Below are positions 1-12,413 of a stretch of 64,000 bases of DNA, piece by piece (the stretch's first letter is position 1; each line of letters begins with the position of its first letter). Location of the stretch: assembly GCA_037179385.1 (NCBI GenBank), contig CM074187.1, positions 43,186,879 to 43,250,878 on the forward strand, read 5' to 3'. The position numbers and the translations under genes were made by a program. The stretch is from Holothuria scabra (lineage: Eukaryota; Echinodermata; Holothuroidea; Aspidochirotida; Holothuriidae). The notes under the pieces were generated by a model, which was not told the origin of the DNA, searched no databases, and saw nothing but the letters and a program-made list of their open reading frames with translations.

Positions 1-3000
1 ATCATTGCTACGTTACTGTCTTGGTTCATGAGTGGATTAGATAATTACGTATCAACAACATGAACTAATTACTTTTTCCGTTTTTAATTACGGCAATAAA
101 TCAGAGCCTCTTACTGGAAAATGATACTTTGTACATATGAAACACTCCACAGATTTCAAGTTGTATAAAATATTCACAGATTTTTATTGTTTTTGAATAA
201 AATCGGGATGAAAATTTGATAGCAAACTTAAAAAGAGGAGAGGAAAACCAGGGAGTTGAGATGTTTATTCGAAATCATGAATTGATAAGCACCTATCTTG
301 TGTGCATCAACAATGATAAATTAAGATAATTACCTTTCACTGTAAATGCGGTTTTCGAATCACGAGTTTCCGAAGAGTTTATCTACGTCAATGGAAATAG
401 AAAAGGGTATCATTGCCAATAATTCGGGGGATCTTTTTTATTTATATCTTTATTTTTTGGAATGGGGGGGGGGGGGGAAACGCGGTTCCTGAGAATCTAG
501 TTTTCGGCCTTAAGCTCGCGAACCCTACCATTGCTCATATGATGCCGGGGCTTCTAGTGGGACGGATCTATAAAGTGTTTCACATGACGTTGTGGTTTGG
601 TTAGCCACGCCCACTGCAGAGCAAAAAATCAATAGTGTGAAAAAACTCAATAGGTAATAAGAATTCGAATGTAACAAATCTGTAACGAGCAAACAAAACA
701 CATTAGGCACTAGAGAAGTAGATTACACTTGAGAATAGTGTAATACCACTTGCAGCACTACATTACATTACAATTTGTAAGTAGTATTTACAAATCCCAC
801 ACCACACAATACAAAAAGATTGAAAGCAGAAGGCTACCATCGTTTTACATTGATTTGTTCTTCTGACTCACCTGTTTTTCTTGACGACCACTAAAATTAC
901 TTTATTCACCACCTCTAGTCGGTAAACATCCGTTTACGGTCACAGTTTTACCCTCTGAGAAGAAATCCCAGGCGCTCCGTGGACCCAATCCACTTTGTTC
1001 ATATACATTTCTCTGCCCTTATGTAGTATAATTGCCCTCTGTATCGTTTGGGTATAATAGCATATCACCCAATAATATTGGGTTGGTCTACTTGGAATCT
1101 TACCCAAAATACCACTTTTGCTGGTATCAATCTACCTGGATGGAGCAATGCGATGATCGCATGGTTTAATAACTTACGATGTATGTTGGCCTAGATGAGA
1201 AAGAAAACCGTCAAAACGCATTTATTTACGCGACTAACACATGGAAATAATGTTCATTGGCGTTGAAATGCTACGGGCAGACGGGCAGTAACTCAACTTT
1301 CAAAGAAAAGTTTGGTTCCCGTGAGTATTATGCAGTAGCGTACTCTGCCGGGTGGGGTAGGAGGAAGTCCACTGGCCCAGTTAACCAGGAAGATCAACTC
1401 ACTCTAACGTCTAATCACCGGGTTTAAAAAAAGAATGTTAAGGAAAGAGGAAAACGAGAAAAGGGGAAAAGAAAATGAATAAAAGGGAAGGATATTATTT
1501 ACCTTCATACCAAGAAGACTGACAAGTTCTGCTCCTTATCTTCCAAACCTTGGAAGTTACAAGTTAAATAGCCCGGAGCCAGCCGATGTGAGAATTTATA
1601 GCACCCCCCCCCCTTGAAAAAAGCTGAGCTGGTCGTCGTTTTTAAGACGTTAGGCCGACACCTGACAGATACATGGACTGAATGAACTAAACTGAAAAAT
1701 GACCTGGCGCTCGGACGGGATTCAGAGGAATATCATAGAAGATGACAATTCGCACTCGAAGATGACGTAGTCAAATTTGAATTTAATCTAATCAATAGGG
1801 GCACGAACCGGAATCTTGTCAAAACTTTGAATGAACGCGGCTCATTTACGAAACCAATAGTTCCATTTTTGGACAATTTCGAGTCAATTTTCAGACATTT
1901 TTTGACAAATATTTGGCAAGATTCCGGCTAAGTAAAAAGCTATACATTTACAAAAATATGCAGTAAAATGCGAAAATATATTGCTGTTCCAGTTCAGATC
2001 GAAATGCCCTCGGACGGAACCCGGAAATTGCATACAAGAGTTATCTCTTTCCCGCACATTCACTTCGAGGGGAATCTATCCCCTATTCCTGCTACACAGG
2101 CGTTTTGTGGTTCACTATCTACGAACCTAAGATAAGCCTTTTCCAATGTGTAGGCCACCGTAACTGATCCTTTGTTCTTAGCTATTTATGAAATCTTTCA
2201 AAAGCAAAGAATCCAACTGCTAGCTGCGAAGGCAAGTCAATTTAGAGACAAATTTCAATCTCATCAACCATTACAAAAGGGAGTCACCCGAAAAACTGAG
2301 TGGCAGAATTTTCGGAGTACTGCAATGTCAGTTTTACGTCATCCTTTTGGTAAAACGTTTTTACGTGCTGCTTTTTCATGATGGTGCTCTCCATGCAGCC
2401 AGACTTTCTGATTTTATGAATTTGATGAATTGCGGCTACAACTTCAGGTATGAAAACGAAGGACTAAGTTTGTAATATGAGGAGAAGTATTTAAGGAAAA
2501 GAGCTGCAACTTCCTTTCTGCATATGGCAGTATGGGGACAGGGAAGTGGTCAGTAGTCAAAGCTTACTGTGTCCAAGAATGATTAGACATACGGTATGTC
2601 GAAAGAATCTTTGCTTGTCACGTGATCGAAGCCTACTGTATGACTGGAATTACAGTTCAGAAACGGCAGTTTCTTGCAGACTAAGTTCCCGTTCCTGTGT
2701 ATATCACTTCCGATGACAGGAAAGTTTAAAAATTGACTTTGAGGTTGCTGAATATAATTTTAAGTGTTTTGCCTAAATGGATAAACAAATCTACTCAATA
2801 TCACAACAGACCATGCTGCAGACGAATCAAGACAGATTGATGGTCTGATTTAAGTCGTAACTGGGGTCCTATCACCTTTTAATCTTTCAATTTTCTTGCT
2901 TACCTATACAATGGATGATTGTACAATATATTTCATCTTGATTCCCTCAATTTCGAAAATATGAGAGTTTGAAATTCATGTAGACAATAAATGAATACGA

Positions 3001-3870
3001 TTTAAGGTTGATGGACCCCACTAATGGCTGTCTACAGTCACTGAACACAAGCGTTGATAGGACTCGTCTATACGCAAATGGTATATCGGTTCACAAAGTT
3101 TCTTTATTAATTCATTGCCGTAGAGCTCTGTGCTTTCAGGTACGGTAATTCTACGGTTATTGATAAGATGTGAACAGGACCTCTATAGAGCTTACGCAGA
3201 TGACGTCGCAGACAAAAATATTAAACGTAGATACCAAACTCCTATCCCTACACTGTTAGACGCGCTCAATCCTCACGGAGGCTCAATCGGAGGGGTGGAA
3301 GATTTGACATGCGCACAGTTCTGTTCGGTTATCTGCGTGCACAATGACGCATGCGTAACAGAAAATTCCATTATGACGAGATGTCAGCGTGCGTGCATTT
3401 TCGAAGAGAGTTCTGTACGCGCACAATGCATTTCTCCGTGTGAATTTCGGATAACTGGCGCGTACTTCCGCGTGCTTGGAATAAGAACGCAGTAGTTGAT
3501 TTTGTGTTGTATGCGCGTAAGAATGTAAACGTGTGCATAGATGTGCGCTTTTAAAGATACCATAGGAACTGACCAATCAGTAAGCCAATGAACTTCAAAC
3601 CAGTCGTTGCATGTTAATGTTCGAATGTTCTTAAGTAAAAAGCCGCCGAAGAAGCCTAATACTGTTTCTTGTAGGTGAAATTTATTGGAAAACGGTGTTT
3701 GCAAGGATTGCAATGTTTTAAAATCACACGTGTTATAGTACCTAAAGATATCAACTAACTGTTAGCTTTCAAAACGACTAGACAGTGATCAGCACTTCCT
3801 CCCCTCCGATTCGGCCTCCGAGAGGAGTCAACGCGCCATTTTAATTTTGGTATCTATGTTTATAATATCT
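1..3870. other. Unassigned intergenic sequence
   Basis: No convincing exon was found on either strand. There is a G homopolymer near 465-477 and a C homopolymer near 1606-1613. The stretch from about 3290 to 3500 is rich in CpG and in alternating CG/CA/TG steps, unlike the AT-rich sequence before it. An open frame of about 120 codons crosses it (3130-3495) but has no ATG start of its own and no recognisable domain. Confidence 0.5.
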
Positions 3871-4315
3871 TTGGTAGCACACTAAGAGTATTTGGTTAAA
3901 ATGGCGGAACGTCCGACCATGGAGGCCAAAGAAGGTACGAATTTGCAATGTCTCGAACAACCAGTCGTTTTTTTCTTGTGTGTACTTTCTTTAAACATTT
4001 TTCTACTTTTAGGACTTGCCTGCGTATGTGGTGCACAGAATAAGCCGCAACGTCCGCGGTAACGCGTTTCAAAAACCTAAAGGAATAAAACGCGCGAATT
4101 TTAAATGCACCACAAGTAACTTTATTGCGAGCACTAGCGAAATCGAATTATGTGCAGTGCATAGACGCGCTGCCACAACCAGACATTGGATAACGTTTGT
4201 GCGTGCACGCTTGCGCGGCCTTAACAAAACAAAGGTGCTATACGCATGTTTAAGAAAGCCTGAGCACGTGCTCAAGAGCGCGTTCTTTTTGTCATAGCCT
4301 ACATTCAAGTTACGT
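3871..4315 (+). repeat. Repeat copy A with split micro-ORF (inverted partner at 14.45-14.88 kb)
   Basis: This block is a diverged reverse-complement copy of 14445-14880. It opens with a CTAAGAGTATTT motif and an AAAATGGCGG start context at 3897. ATG at 3901 begins a short frame (MAERPTMEAKE) that ends at a GT at 3935. A pyrimidine-rich tract then leads to a TTTTAG acceptor, and a second frame (GLACVCGAQNKPQRPR, about 4013-4060) follows in matching phase and stops at TAA. A GT in the CCGCG|GTAA context sits at the same stop. The partner copy keeps ATG, donor, acceptor and both peptides. It may be the 5' end of a gene duplicated with its promoter, or the end of a transposon. The repeat relationship is direct; the coding reading is inference. 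Confidence 0.75.
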
Positions 4316-6527
4316 GGAGGTGTTCACGTATGTTCAGAGCTCGTACTATAGTGACACTTTAGATAATGAAGGTGTTCGCGCGTGACCTGCTGTTGAATAT
4401 TCATACCTCCTTAGCAACGTTCGTTAATGAGCTACGCGGAAGGTCACTGAGGACCAAATAACAAAATGAGATCGCCTTTTTGAGACTAAAATATCAGGAA
4501 AGTGCAATATCATTCGAAAACGAAATTAACAACGAATATTCAGAAGAAATACCTCTTTATAATGTTGTTATTTCCAACTCTTAAAACAAACGATGAGTCT
4601 TTCTCGAAATCTCCGAGGATTGTCATACCCTATGCAAAGCCACTTAATAATTCAATGTCAAAGTTTGCTTTTGGTGGTCATATATTTCTTCTCCTTAAAA
4701 AAAGTCCGGACTTTTCGTACAGAAGGGACCTGTGGTAAATTATCAGGAATAAAGATTGCTTTCAGTCCAGATTTGTTTTGTGACTGCTAAATTCCACTGA
4801 AAATTATTAAGCGAGATTCAAAACAGCGATGTTGCTTCATGCATATACGCACATCAGTGTACAACTGTATGTACGCCACTTCATATAAACACGCTATTAC
4901 TATAGTCGGCTCGTTAGTGTAACGAACTCAGTATTTGTGTAGTTTGAATCTGGTGTTGTTAGTTGTTTTAACACTGAATTGCCCTTAGATTTCGAGCAAA
5001 TGCTGGAAATTAACATTTTTTTAAGAATAAGACAGTACATATTTTAGAGTATCAGAACGCTCCACATCGTCCATCTTAATTTTCGATGTTAGTACTAAAA
5101 CGTTCAATGCAAATTTGGAATAGTGTGACAGCAATCGATTACAACAATATCCTGCAGGGCGGTAGTGTCGGGGGGGGGGGGGTGCAGAAAACGTGAAAAG
5201 AGAAAGAGAAGAAGGGAAACGAAAAAAACAACAACAATGCTTTGCCCCTATCAAAACACCCTGGCACCGTCCTGGTACCCCATCTCATTTGGTCCCAAAC
5301 TTTTCAAGACTTTGTGTCCCATAACCCTAACCTAATCCCCTAAACATAGCCATAGGCCTAGTCCACATCCTAATACATTTTACCCTTCCCCTGGTTGAAG
5401 GGAACAATGAGATGGGGTACTAACATGAGACAGGGAAGACTACTAATGAGCCTAGAGGACTCATGAAACAAGAGTCAAAAGAAGGAGGGGGAATTACAGG
5501 GGCCACCTATCACACAAATTGGGCTTGTAAAGGAACCAATGAGATGGCAACCATTGAGATAAAGGGACAATGATCTCTATTGGGTCCCATGTGACCACCG
5601 GCCCTATCCCATATTAGCACTTACTGAAGTGAGTTCCTTTTCGTTTTGGTGATTGTCCAACATTCCTCTGTGTTTCACCAACTAACAAGGGAAGCATATG
5701 TCCCAGAAATACAGATTAATTTCACATTATGGGCAGAAAGTTTCCAAGTTTTATACCCCATCCCAAATAAATTCTGATCCTGACCACAGGGCCATCCTGT
5801 AACCTGTGACTATTATTATGCATGAATTTAGTACCCCCATATAAAACAATCACCATGCAATCACCAATAGAAATGCAAGAATTACCTAGTCCTTGCCTTA
5901 CTTACCGCATGCTCATGGACAAAGTACCAAATGGAAAGTTTCAAAAGATCTTGAATGGCAATGCCAGGACCTGTCTGTGCAGGGTCAATTTCAAGATCAA
6001 TCATCCAGAAAGAGGTGATCACTGTTATTTTCACAGCTTGACAGTCACTCACGCAGGAACCATCAAATTGGGCTCATGTAGTTGCAAGCTAGATTTCACA
6101 TGATTATTTTTGTCAGGACTACCAGCAAGTGTTAGATGGTTAGCCTTGAAAATCATTCCTTTAATATCAAAATCACCTCCACATTTAGGAGCTTTATGTG
6201 GTATTTCAACAGTCCTTCCAACTAAAGATCCCCCCCAAACTCTGAGGGTTGGGAAACTATGACGGAGGATACTCACCTCCTATCACCCGATGTATTTCAT
6301 ATATGCATTCTTGCAATGCATAGGATTGGTAAGTGAGGATCAAAATAGGCAGTAAATTCTTAGATGACGATGTCAAGTAATACGCCTCCCATGGAGGTTG
6401 GTAGTCCAGCTGGGAGATCATTTTGACCTATATACCTGTAGCTGCTACAGCTATGCACTGAAGATGCTGAGATAAACAAAGATACTGACTGGCTATTTTG
6501 GGGGGGAGTTGCAAGAAGATTAACTAA
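4316..6527. other. Unassigned sequence
   Basis: No exon could be supported. There is a G homopolymer at about 5171-5181. The stretch 5270-5480 repeats short phrases such as CAATGAGATGG and looks like degraded repeat. A short open frame at 5822-6103 matches no family I recognise. Confidence 0.4.
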
Positions 6528-6978
6528 GGTATTGGCTCGGTGGTTTGAGCGTACGTGCTTTGCATGCTGAAGGTGCCCGGATCAAATCCTGGTGGAACCA
6601 CTTGAAAATTTTCCGGGGTCTACAAATAAGCTTGTTCAGCATAGCTGTTCACAGTGATGCTGAGGGGGTTTAAAAATTGGTGAATAACAAAATTGGGTAT
6701 TTGGTTGTCCGTTTCTGGAAATTGCCCGACTCAGGAAGTTGTCTGCATGCTCAGTTCAGCTGTGGAGCAGTGGTGCAGAGCAAGTAACCCCCACCCCCAC
6801 CCAGCCTATGAGAAAGTGGCTAAAGACTGAGAATACGTTCACCTCCGTCGGATGGGGACGTTAAATGGCCGTCCCTGGAGCAGGCGAAGTTTGCTGGTGT
6901 TCATCCACACTTACTCTGGCATAGGGTCCTCGATGAGCCTAATGGCTTTCTGACCCTCAAAAACGTTAAATTAAATAA
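6528..6978 (+). mobile_element. tRNA-derived SINE, plus strand
   Basis: The 5' end resembles a tRNA gene: an A-box-like stretch (TGGCTCGGTGGTTTGAGCG, from 6532) and a B-box-like GGATCAAATCC at 6589-6599, spaced as in RNA polymerase III internal promoters. A body of about 370 bases follows, including GACGTTAAATGGCCGTCCC near 6858, and ends in an A/T-rich tail (TTAAATTAAATAAAA). It has no coding capacity and would depend on a partner LINE for movement. The 3' limit is estimated from the tail. Confidence 0.7.
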
Positions 6979-7662
6979 AATGCAAAGACACCTCTTTCCT
7001 TTATACTTAAAACGTACATTGCTGGAATCACCACCCTTCACGACAGAATATGGGATGCTGACCTATTTTATAATTTCCATCATACAGTCTACCCTATACT
7101 TTGTCTTTGGTCTTATTAAATTATTCATACTCTGTGGGGGGGAGGGGGTGCCCACCAAGTTCTTCCTCGTGATGCTAATTGCTGGAACCACCAGAATGTG
7201 ACAAGGATATGATGTTCTTGATTCTATATGTATTGGTTATCATTACAGCAGTTCTTGCTATGCTGGTATGATTAAGGTTACACAAACTTCAGTAAGACAG
7301 TTAAAGTAGAAATTAGCTGGTTTACATACATGTATACATGTATGTCAAACAAAATTTATTAGTACATGTACATACATGGAGAAATTCCATCAGTGTTGCT
7401 ATTCTGTTTTTACTATTTTATTTTTTAAATCAGACCTCAGAATGTAAGAGCAAGGTACTGTGTGTCCAATATGATTCAATTACCGTATGACTGACAACAA
7501 ACATTACGCAAACTAGACACACTATAAGCAATCTCCATCAAAAACAGTGTCCGTGTACTATCATTTTCTCAAATGATATTCTCTTGAGAACGATATCCTC
7601 TTATCAGTTTCACAAATATACCATATGAATTCAGTACATGCACACGGAGTCAAAAGTGACTC
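6979..7662. other. Unassigned sequence
   Basis: AT-rich sequence with no supported exon. Short palindromic TACATGTATACATGTA-like words occur near 7325-7345. Confidence 0.4.
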
Positions 7663-7720
7663 TTAGAGCATCTTGAACTTTGGCCAATTCTTCATTCGGA
7701 CAGGTTTAGCAACCAGCTTC
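7663..7720 (-). CDS. Possible C-terminal exon of an unidentified minus-strand gene
   Basis: On the minus strand a strong polypyrimidine acceptor (run of T then CAG) lies just above 7720. It is followed by an 18-codon basic frame, KLVAKPVRMKNWPKFKML, and a TAA stop at 7663-7665. The frame needs one base from the preceding exon. The strong acceptor and Lys/Arg-rich end favour a real terminal exon, but it is too short to assign to a family. The exon candidate at 8661-8708 does not join it in this frame, so a further exon would have to lie between them if both are real. Confidence 0.25.
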
Positions 7721-7966
7721 CTGAAAAAAAAGTAAATGATAACAATAACTTGTGTCAGTTGCATTATTATGCGAAGTATGGTAAGTACAGAATTAAGGGC
7801 AAAATCCAATGGGCCCTATTTCTCAGCAAATTAAGCGGCGTGATTTTTCCGATCTGAATTTCACATCTCAAATCCATGCAGAAATTAAAAGTTCAAAAGA
7901 AATGGCAGAGACTATAGACAAAATTATCCTGTCGAGGGGTCAATTGAGGTTCTCATTGCAACATTC

Positions 7967-7990
7967 AAAAAAAAAAAAAAAAAAAAAAAT
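7967..7990. repeat. Poly(A) run
   Basis: About 22 consecutive A residues. It may be the relic of a retroposed 3' tail or simple slippage; no element upstream was recognised. Confidence 0.8.
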
Positions 7991-8132
7991 TAAGGAAAGG
8001 CACAAACTGTCAGAGACGATTGAGATGTAGGCAAGCAAAACCAAAAGACCAGTTTAAGCAGCCTACAGTATATTAAATGACGGTTGAATGCTCTTAAATT
8101 CAGTAAAAAATTGGGGGTTATAAGCATCCAAT

Positions 8133-8270
8133 ATGTCCCCCAAGTGGCTACGTTGGCTACACCTGCTCCGCCATGAAGAAATAGGCCCCTGCAATAAGTC
8201 CATTGCAACCAGGGAGTGTCCCCCTGCGGTTACATAGGCTACGCCAGCTCCACCATGAAGAAACAATGTA
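8133..8270. repeat. Short tandem duplication
   Basis: Two related stretches, about 8145-8190 and 8225-8270, share the order GGCTAC, GCTCC(A/G)CCATGAAGAAA. They differ by several substitutions. The minus-strand reading frames through them are repetitive by-products rather than genes. Confidence 0.5.
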
Positions 8271-8660
8271 TTTCTTGAATGCTACAGTTTAGACGGCTAT
8301 GCCGTGGTGTTATTCAGTGGAGTGGGGGGTATCTGTAAAATTTTGTACCAAGAACAGTAACCTTAGGCATTTGGTTTGGTAGTTCGTTTACATGACAGCA
8401 TGGTTGTGGGGCATTGGCTGTCATACACCCATCAGGCTTTATAATCTGCTATTTAAGGGTTAGAGTGCCTAAATACTGCACAGTGTACAGTACACATTGA
8501 CAGAAACTGTTCTGTAAAGCCTGGTTACAGTGAGCCTATAATAATTCATGTGTACATATCCTTTCTGGCTGTTCCACATTGATGAAGTACAGTGAGTTGA
8601 CATTACAAAGTTTCTTTGTGAAGCTAACGTTCATATATTTTCAGAATCTATCATATATAC

Positions 8661-8708
8661 CTGTCTCTTTTTCTCCTTCTGAATCCCTTTTCTTCTTCAT
8701 ATCAGATT
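8661..8708 (-). CDS. Possible internal exon, Lys/Glu-rich, unidentified gene
   Basis: Minus strand: acceptor GATGTGCAG above 8708, then 48 bases with one open frame (SDMKKKRDSEGEKET) ending in phase 1 at an ACAG|GTATAT donor at 8660. Charged low-complexity peptides of this sort are common in nuclear and linker proteins and say nothing specific. It is given only because both splice signals are good. Confidence 0.2.
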
Positions 8709-9354
8709 CTGCACATCACCGATGTCATCAAGGGTTGGTTTCCATATCCCTTTTTAACGTTAACTGGATCCGCGTAACTCGAAAATGTCCCCAAAACATG
8801 ATATTCATACAGGAATTTTTCTTTCTTTGGCCAATCTAGCAGCTAAGCTGATGGTTATTCATGAGAAAAGACTAGCTCCTCTAACATGTGAATTGCATCC
8901 ATACCTCACAAAAACTCCCGTTGGAATTTTATAAGCTTTGGAAGAATTTCAGCCTTTAACGCTAACTTTTTATGGGCAAAATTCACCTTAAATTTCTTTT
9001 GCTATATTAGAAACATTTATTTATCGATTTTGAACGGGTAAAAGGGATAATTGAAGGAATATTGATATTTTCTGCCATTAATGGTTGGAATTTAACGCTA
9101 CAAGCCCCTCCTATGCCAGAAAAGAGGACATCTGTCTCCCTTTGACCGGACGTACCCGAGGCTACGGTTTGAATTTAAAGCTCTATGAATATTTATAAGC
9201 TAATTACAGGCTAACGAAAAGTGCGCACGCGCGAAACTAAAATCCGGTTGTAAACATACGTGTGTTGTTTTCTCGTTTAAATATTAATATGCGCTGCGTA
9301 CGTACATTTTGATCTTGTAACTTAGCTGTGTACGTCTTCGAACTCTCAGTCAGT
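8709..9354. other. Sequence upstream of the 9355 start
   Basis: No exon seen. CpG and CG-rich words such as GCGCACGCGCG appear near 9220, and the stretch to 9350 could be the 5' flank and leader of the candidate gene starting at 9355. No TATA box in a convincing position was found. Confidence 0.3.
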
Positions 9355-9424
9355 ATGAATGCTGTACACCTGGCGCTTTGGATAATCAGCCTAGGATTTG
9401 TAGTTCGAGGACTCACACGCGAAG
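9355..9424 (+). CDS. Candidate first coding exon: signal peptide
   Basis: ATG at 9355 opens a 23-codon frame with the layout of a secretory signal peptide: a short N-terminus, a hydrophobic core (about residues 4-17, VHLALWIISLGFVV) and a polar end (RGLTRE). It stops at a consensus donor, GAAG|GTAAGT, in phase 1, which is typical where a signal-peptide exon joins an extracellular domain exon. The next exon must lie downstream on the plus strand; a phase-compatible candidate is at 15460. A retrotransposon and a MITE now sit between them. The mature protein cannot be identified. Confidence 0.5.
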
Positions 9425-10217
9425 GTAAGTGTCATTATCTATTCCAGTCTATATTATCTAAGGTAGAATTCTAAAGCCTCCATTCGTAATCGACACTCAG
9501 GGTTTCGTGGTGAATCCTGTTGCTTAAGTAATGTTGTGTTAACTTGCTTTACATTCACGCTTTATGCGTTGTATCAAGTCAAACGAAGACAGTAGTTCAC
9601 AGTGTCTATGATTAGCGAGGCGGCTCAGTAGGCAACTTGGTTTCTTTTACCCTCGCTTTACGGCCCTGAAAGTTGAAAATAAATCTCAGATCATGTAGGC
9701 GACATGCCATTAATTTGTGACGCCAACTTTTGCATAGTTGAACTCAATGTAAAATGATGTGTCCTACAGCGACAAAAGTATTGCTGTTCCTTTACGCTTC
9801 GGGAATTGCGAGGGAAAATACACCTCGTAAAGTGAACATCGTTCTCATTTATCTCTTGGATTTTTCTGCTGTTTTTACTAAGTTTTTTCCGTTGAAGTTA
9901 CATCTTGACAGTAATTTTGGGAGTATTCCACTTTCTCATCACGTTGGATACCTCAGCTAACCGGTCTCGAGCTTAATTTTCTGTATTTTTGTAGTGGAAA
10001 TTTTGGTTGGTTATTGTGTGAGCCTAGGCTTCACCCCAGTGTAGCCTTCCACACTTTTTTATGAGCCTACAGTGAATCTCATAGTCAGCCGTCGCCTGTT
10101 GCTAGTGTTAGCGTTCATGCAAGGATAAACTCCTCGTCATTGTAGCGTGGTCAATTGTCGGTTGTCGTGAGTATTGGCATTGTAGGTGTGCCCTGGTTAT
10201 TCCTCCCGTTGGTAATT
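9425..10217 (+). other. Probable intron and/or 5' part of the retrotransposon
   Basis: No exon was recognised. The stretch from about 9960 may be the 5' untranslated region of the retrotransposon that follows, since its first in-frame ATG is at 10218. The true 5' junction cannot be fixed without a second copy. Confidence 0.35.
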
Positions 10218-12413
10218 ATGTGGGGTGGTGGTGGTCTGTTGTACATGCTCTTTTTTATTTTTGGTTGCAGTCTTCGTTTTCTCCCAAACAATTATGGACT
10301 TCCCCTTAGTAATGAGTACACTAGTTTTATTAATGTTGTTGTTTCGAAGTGTGAGCCCCGGGGTTTTACAAACCTACATACAGTCCCTTTTATGTATGTT
10401 AAGTATATACCCAGCCTAACTGTTCTGTTGGCTAACTACCAACAACCTAAGCCTGGCCTACCTTCCCCTTCGGGCACTCAGCCCCTCAAGCTTACTATGT
10501 CTTATTTGTCTATCTTGGTTATCATGCTCTCTGGGGACCTGCACCCCAATCCTGGCCCATACACACCCAAGTTTCCATGTGTCTTGTGCGGCAAAGCCGC
10601 CAAATGGGGTCAGCGAGCTGCCTGTTGTGACCAGTGCCAAGGCTGGTATCATGTTAATTGCATGAGCATGAACTCTGCCATCTACCAGGGCATTGCAGCT
10701 AATAGTAACGTTTCTTGGATTTGCTGCCAATGTGGTATTCCCAACTTTTCAAGTTCACTCTTTAGCAATTCTGACCCTGAATTATCGAATAGTTTTGCCT
10801 GTCTTTCTCCTGGTGCTCGCAGTATTACCAGCGAGCCCCCAACTTCGCCTCTGTTGTCGTCCTCCCCAGTCACCAATAAATTTCGACCTGAACGTAGACC
10901 CAATTCTAAACCGATTAGGAATAGTTTAAAAGTCCTTGTTATTAATTTTCAAGGCATTCGTAATAAGGTTGCAGACTTAAATGCTTGCATTGATGAAAAT
11001 AACCCTGACGTGATTATAGGTACTGAAACTCACTTAAATAGCTCTGTCACCAGTACTGAATTGTTTCCTGGTAATTATACTGTTTTTAGAAAAGACAGAA
11101 ATTATGGTCAGTCTAAAGGGGGCGTCCTTATCGCCACTAAAGAAGACCTCCTTGCTACCTATAGACGTGACCTTGATTCGGATTGTGAGGTAGTCTGGGT
11201 TTCTCTCGAAATCCAAGGTGCCAAACAAATACTTATAGGGTCTTTTTACCGCTCACATAAATATGGCAACTCAACAGACTACCTTGACCAGCTTCGGGCT
11301 TCTCTCGTTAAGGCCAGTAAGAATAAGAATGGACAGATCTATCTTGCAGGGGACTTTAATCTACCTGATGTTGATTGGTTCACTAGGTCTGTCCAACCAG
11401 GCTCACAGTATCCTGCTTTATCCAAATGTATGCTTGACATATGCAATGATTTTGGTCTTGACCAAATGGTAAGTGAGCCTACTAGAGTTAACAACATCTT
11501 GGATATTTTCTTGACATCTAATCCTACTCTAGTGGATAGGTCTGCCCTGATCCCTGGCATATCTGACCATGATGGTATCCCTTTGATTATGATAAGCACT
11601 AGGCCTAAAACAACTAAACAAAAGCCTAGGAAAGTGTATAGCTTTCACAAAGCTGATGTCAGTGGAATCAAGGCAGAGCTTAGTAAGTTCAGCTCTGACC
11701 TGGTTAAACGTGAGTGCTCTGTGCAGGTCATGTACTCTGCCCTTGAGAACAAAATCAAAGAGGTAATGGATGTCTATGTTCCAGCTCGGGTTGTTAGAAA
11801 GAGGAACCAAACCCCCTGGATTGATAAGACTATTAAACGACTATTAAATAGGAAACAAAGGGCTTATAACACATGGCGTAAGACGCGAACTCCATCCTCT
11901 TTTGAAAACTTCAAAACCCAACGTAAAGCAACTCACAAAACAACAAGAGCCGCTTACAGAAATTATGTCAACACAGTTTGTACTGATTCACCTAAACGTT
12001 TCTGGTCCTTTATTAAAAACCTTAGATGTGATAGTGTTGGTATCCCTTCCCTGAAATCTGATGGGATATTGGTCTCGGACAACATGCAGAAGGCTAACAT
12101 CTTAAATGAGCAGTTCCAAAAGGTTTTCACCCGTGAGAATGTCACCTTACCTCCAGTTGAAGCGAACACCATACCCACCATGTCTGATATTGAGATATCC
12201 TTAGATGGTGTTGTGAAGTTGCTCAAGGAGTTGAACCCAAACAAAGCTTCAGGTCCTGACGGTATACCGGCTCATGTTCTGAAATTGGCTGCTGAGGAGG
12301 TTGCTCCTGCCCTCTGCTCCATTTTTCAAAAATCACTGGACACTGGTCATTTACCTCCCTCTTGGTTATGTGCCAATGTTAGTCCTATCTTTAAAAAGGT
12401 GACCGTTCCCTAG
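10218..12413 (+). pseudogene. Retrotransposon polyprotein, 5' part: 2A-like, PHD finger, endonuclease, start of RT
   Basis: The first in-frame ATG is at 10218. About 105 residues later comes SGDLHPNPGP (10530-10559). A C4HC3 PHD finger follows (10578-10733; Cys pairs CVLC, CDQC, then HVNC and CCQC). The APE-type endonuclease spans about 10926-11594, with the ETHL glutamate, GDFNLPDVDW, LDIFLTS and the SDHD motif. The reverse transcriptase begins after a basic linker; NKASGPDGIP lies near 12240. The frame hits TAG at 12411 because an A run at 12393-12397 has five A where in-phase reading needs six. The copy is therefore probably unable to make a full enzyme unless it is recoded or the base is a sequencing error. 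The PHD finger is a frequent N-terminal module in this group, of uncertain role. Confidence 0.9.
10530..10559 (+). other. 2A-like ribosome-skipping motif (SGDLHPNPGP)
   Basis: The peptide ends in the invariant NPGP of 2A sequences and has the preceding Gly-Asp; the usual V/I-E pair is replaced by L-H. A hydrophobic stretch (YLSILVIML) lies immediately before it. 2A motifs make the ribosome skip the Gly-Pro bond, so the N-terminal portion (about 113 residues from ATG 10218) would be released from the PHD-EN-RT protein. 2A-like motifs at the N-terminus of sea urchin and other CR1/L2-group elements are established; activity of this variant is not. Confidence 0.75.

Noticed and set aside
3130..3495. 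121-codon plus-strand open frame with several Cys
   Set aside because: No ATG start, no domain, and it lies in a CpG/CA/TG-alternating stretch where stops are rare. The YADDVAD string resembles an RT motif but no other RT block surrounds it.
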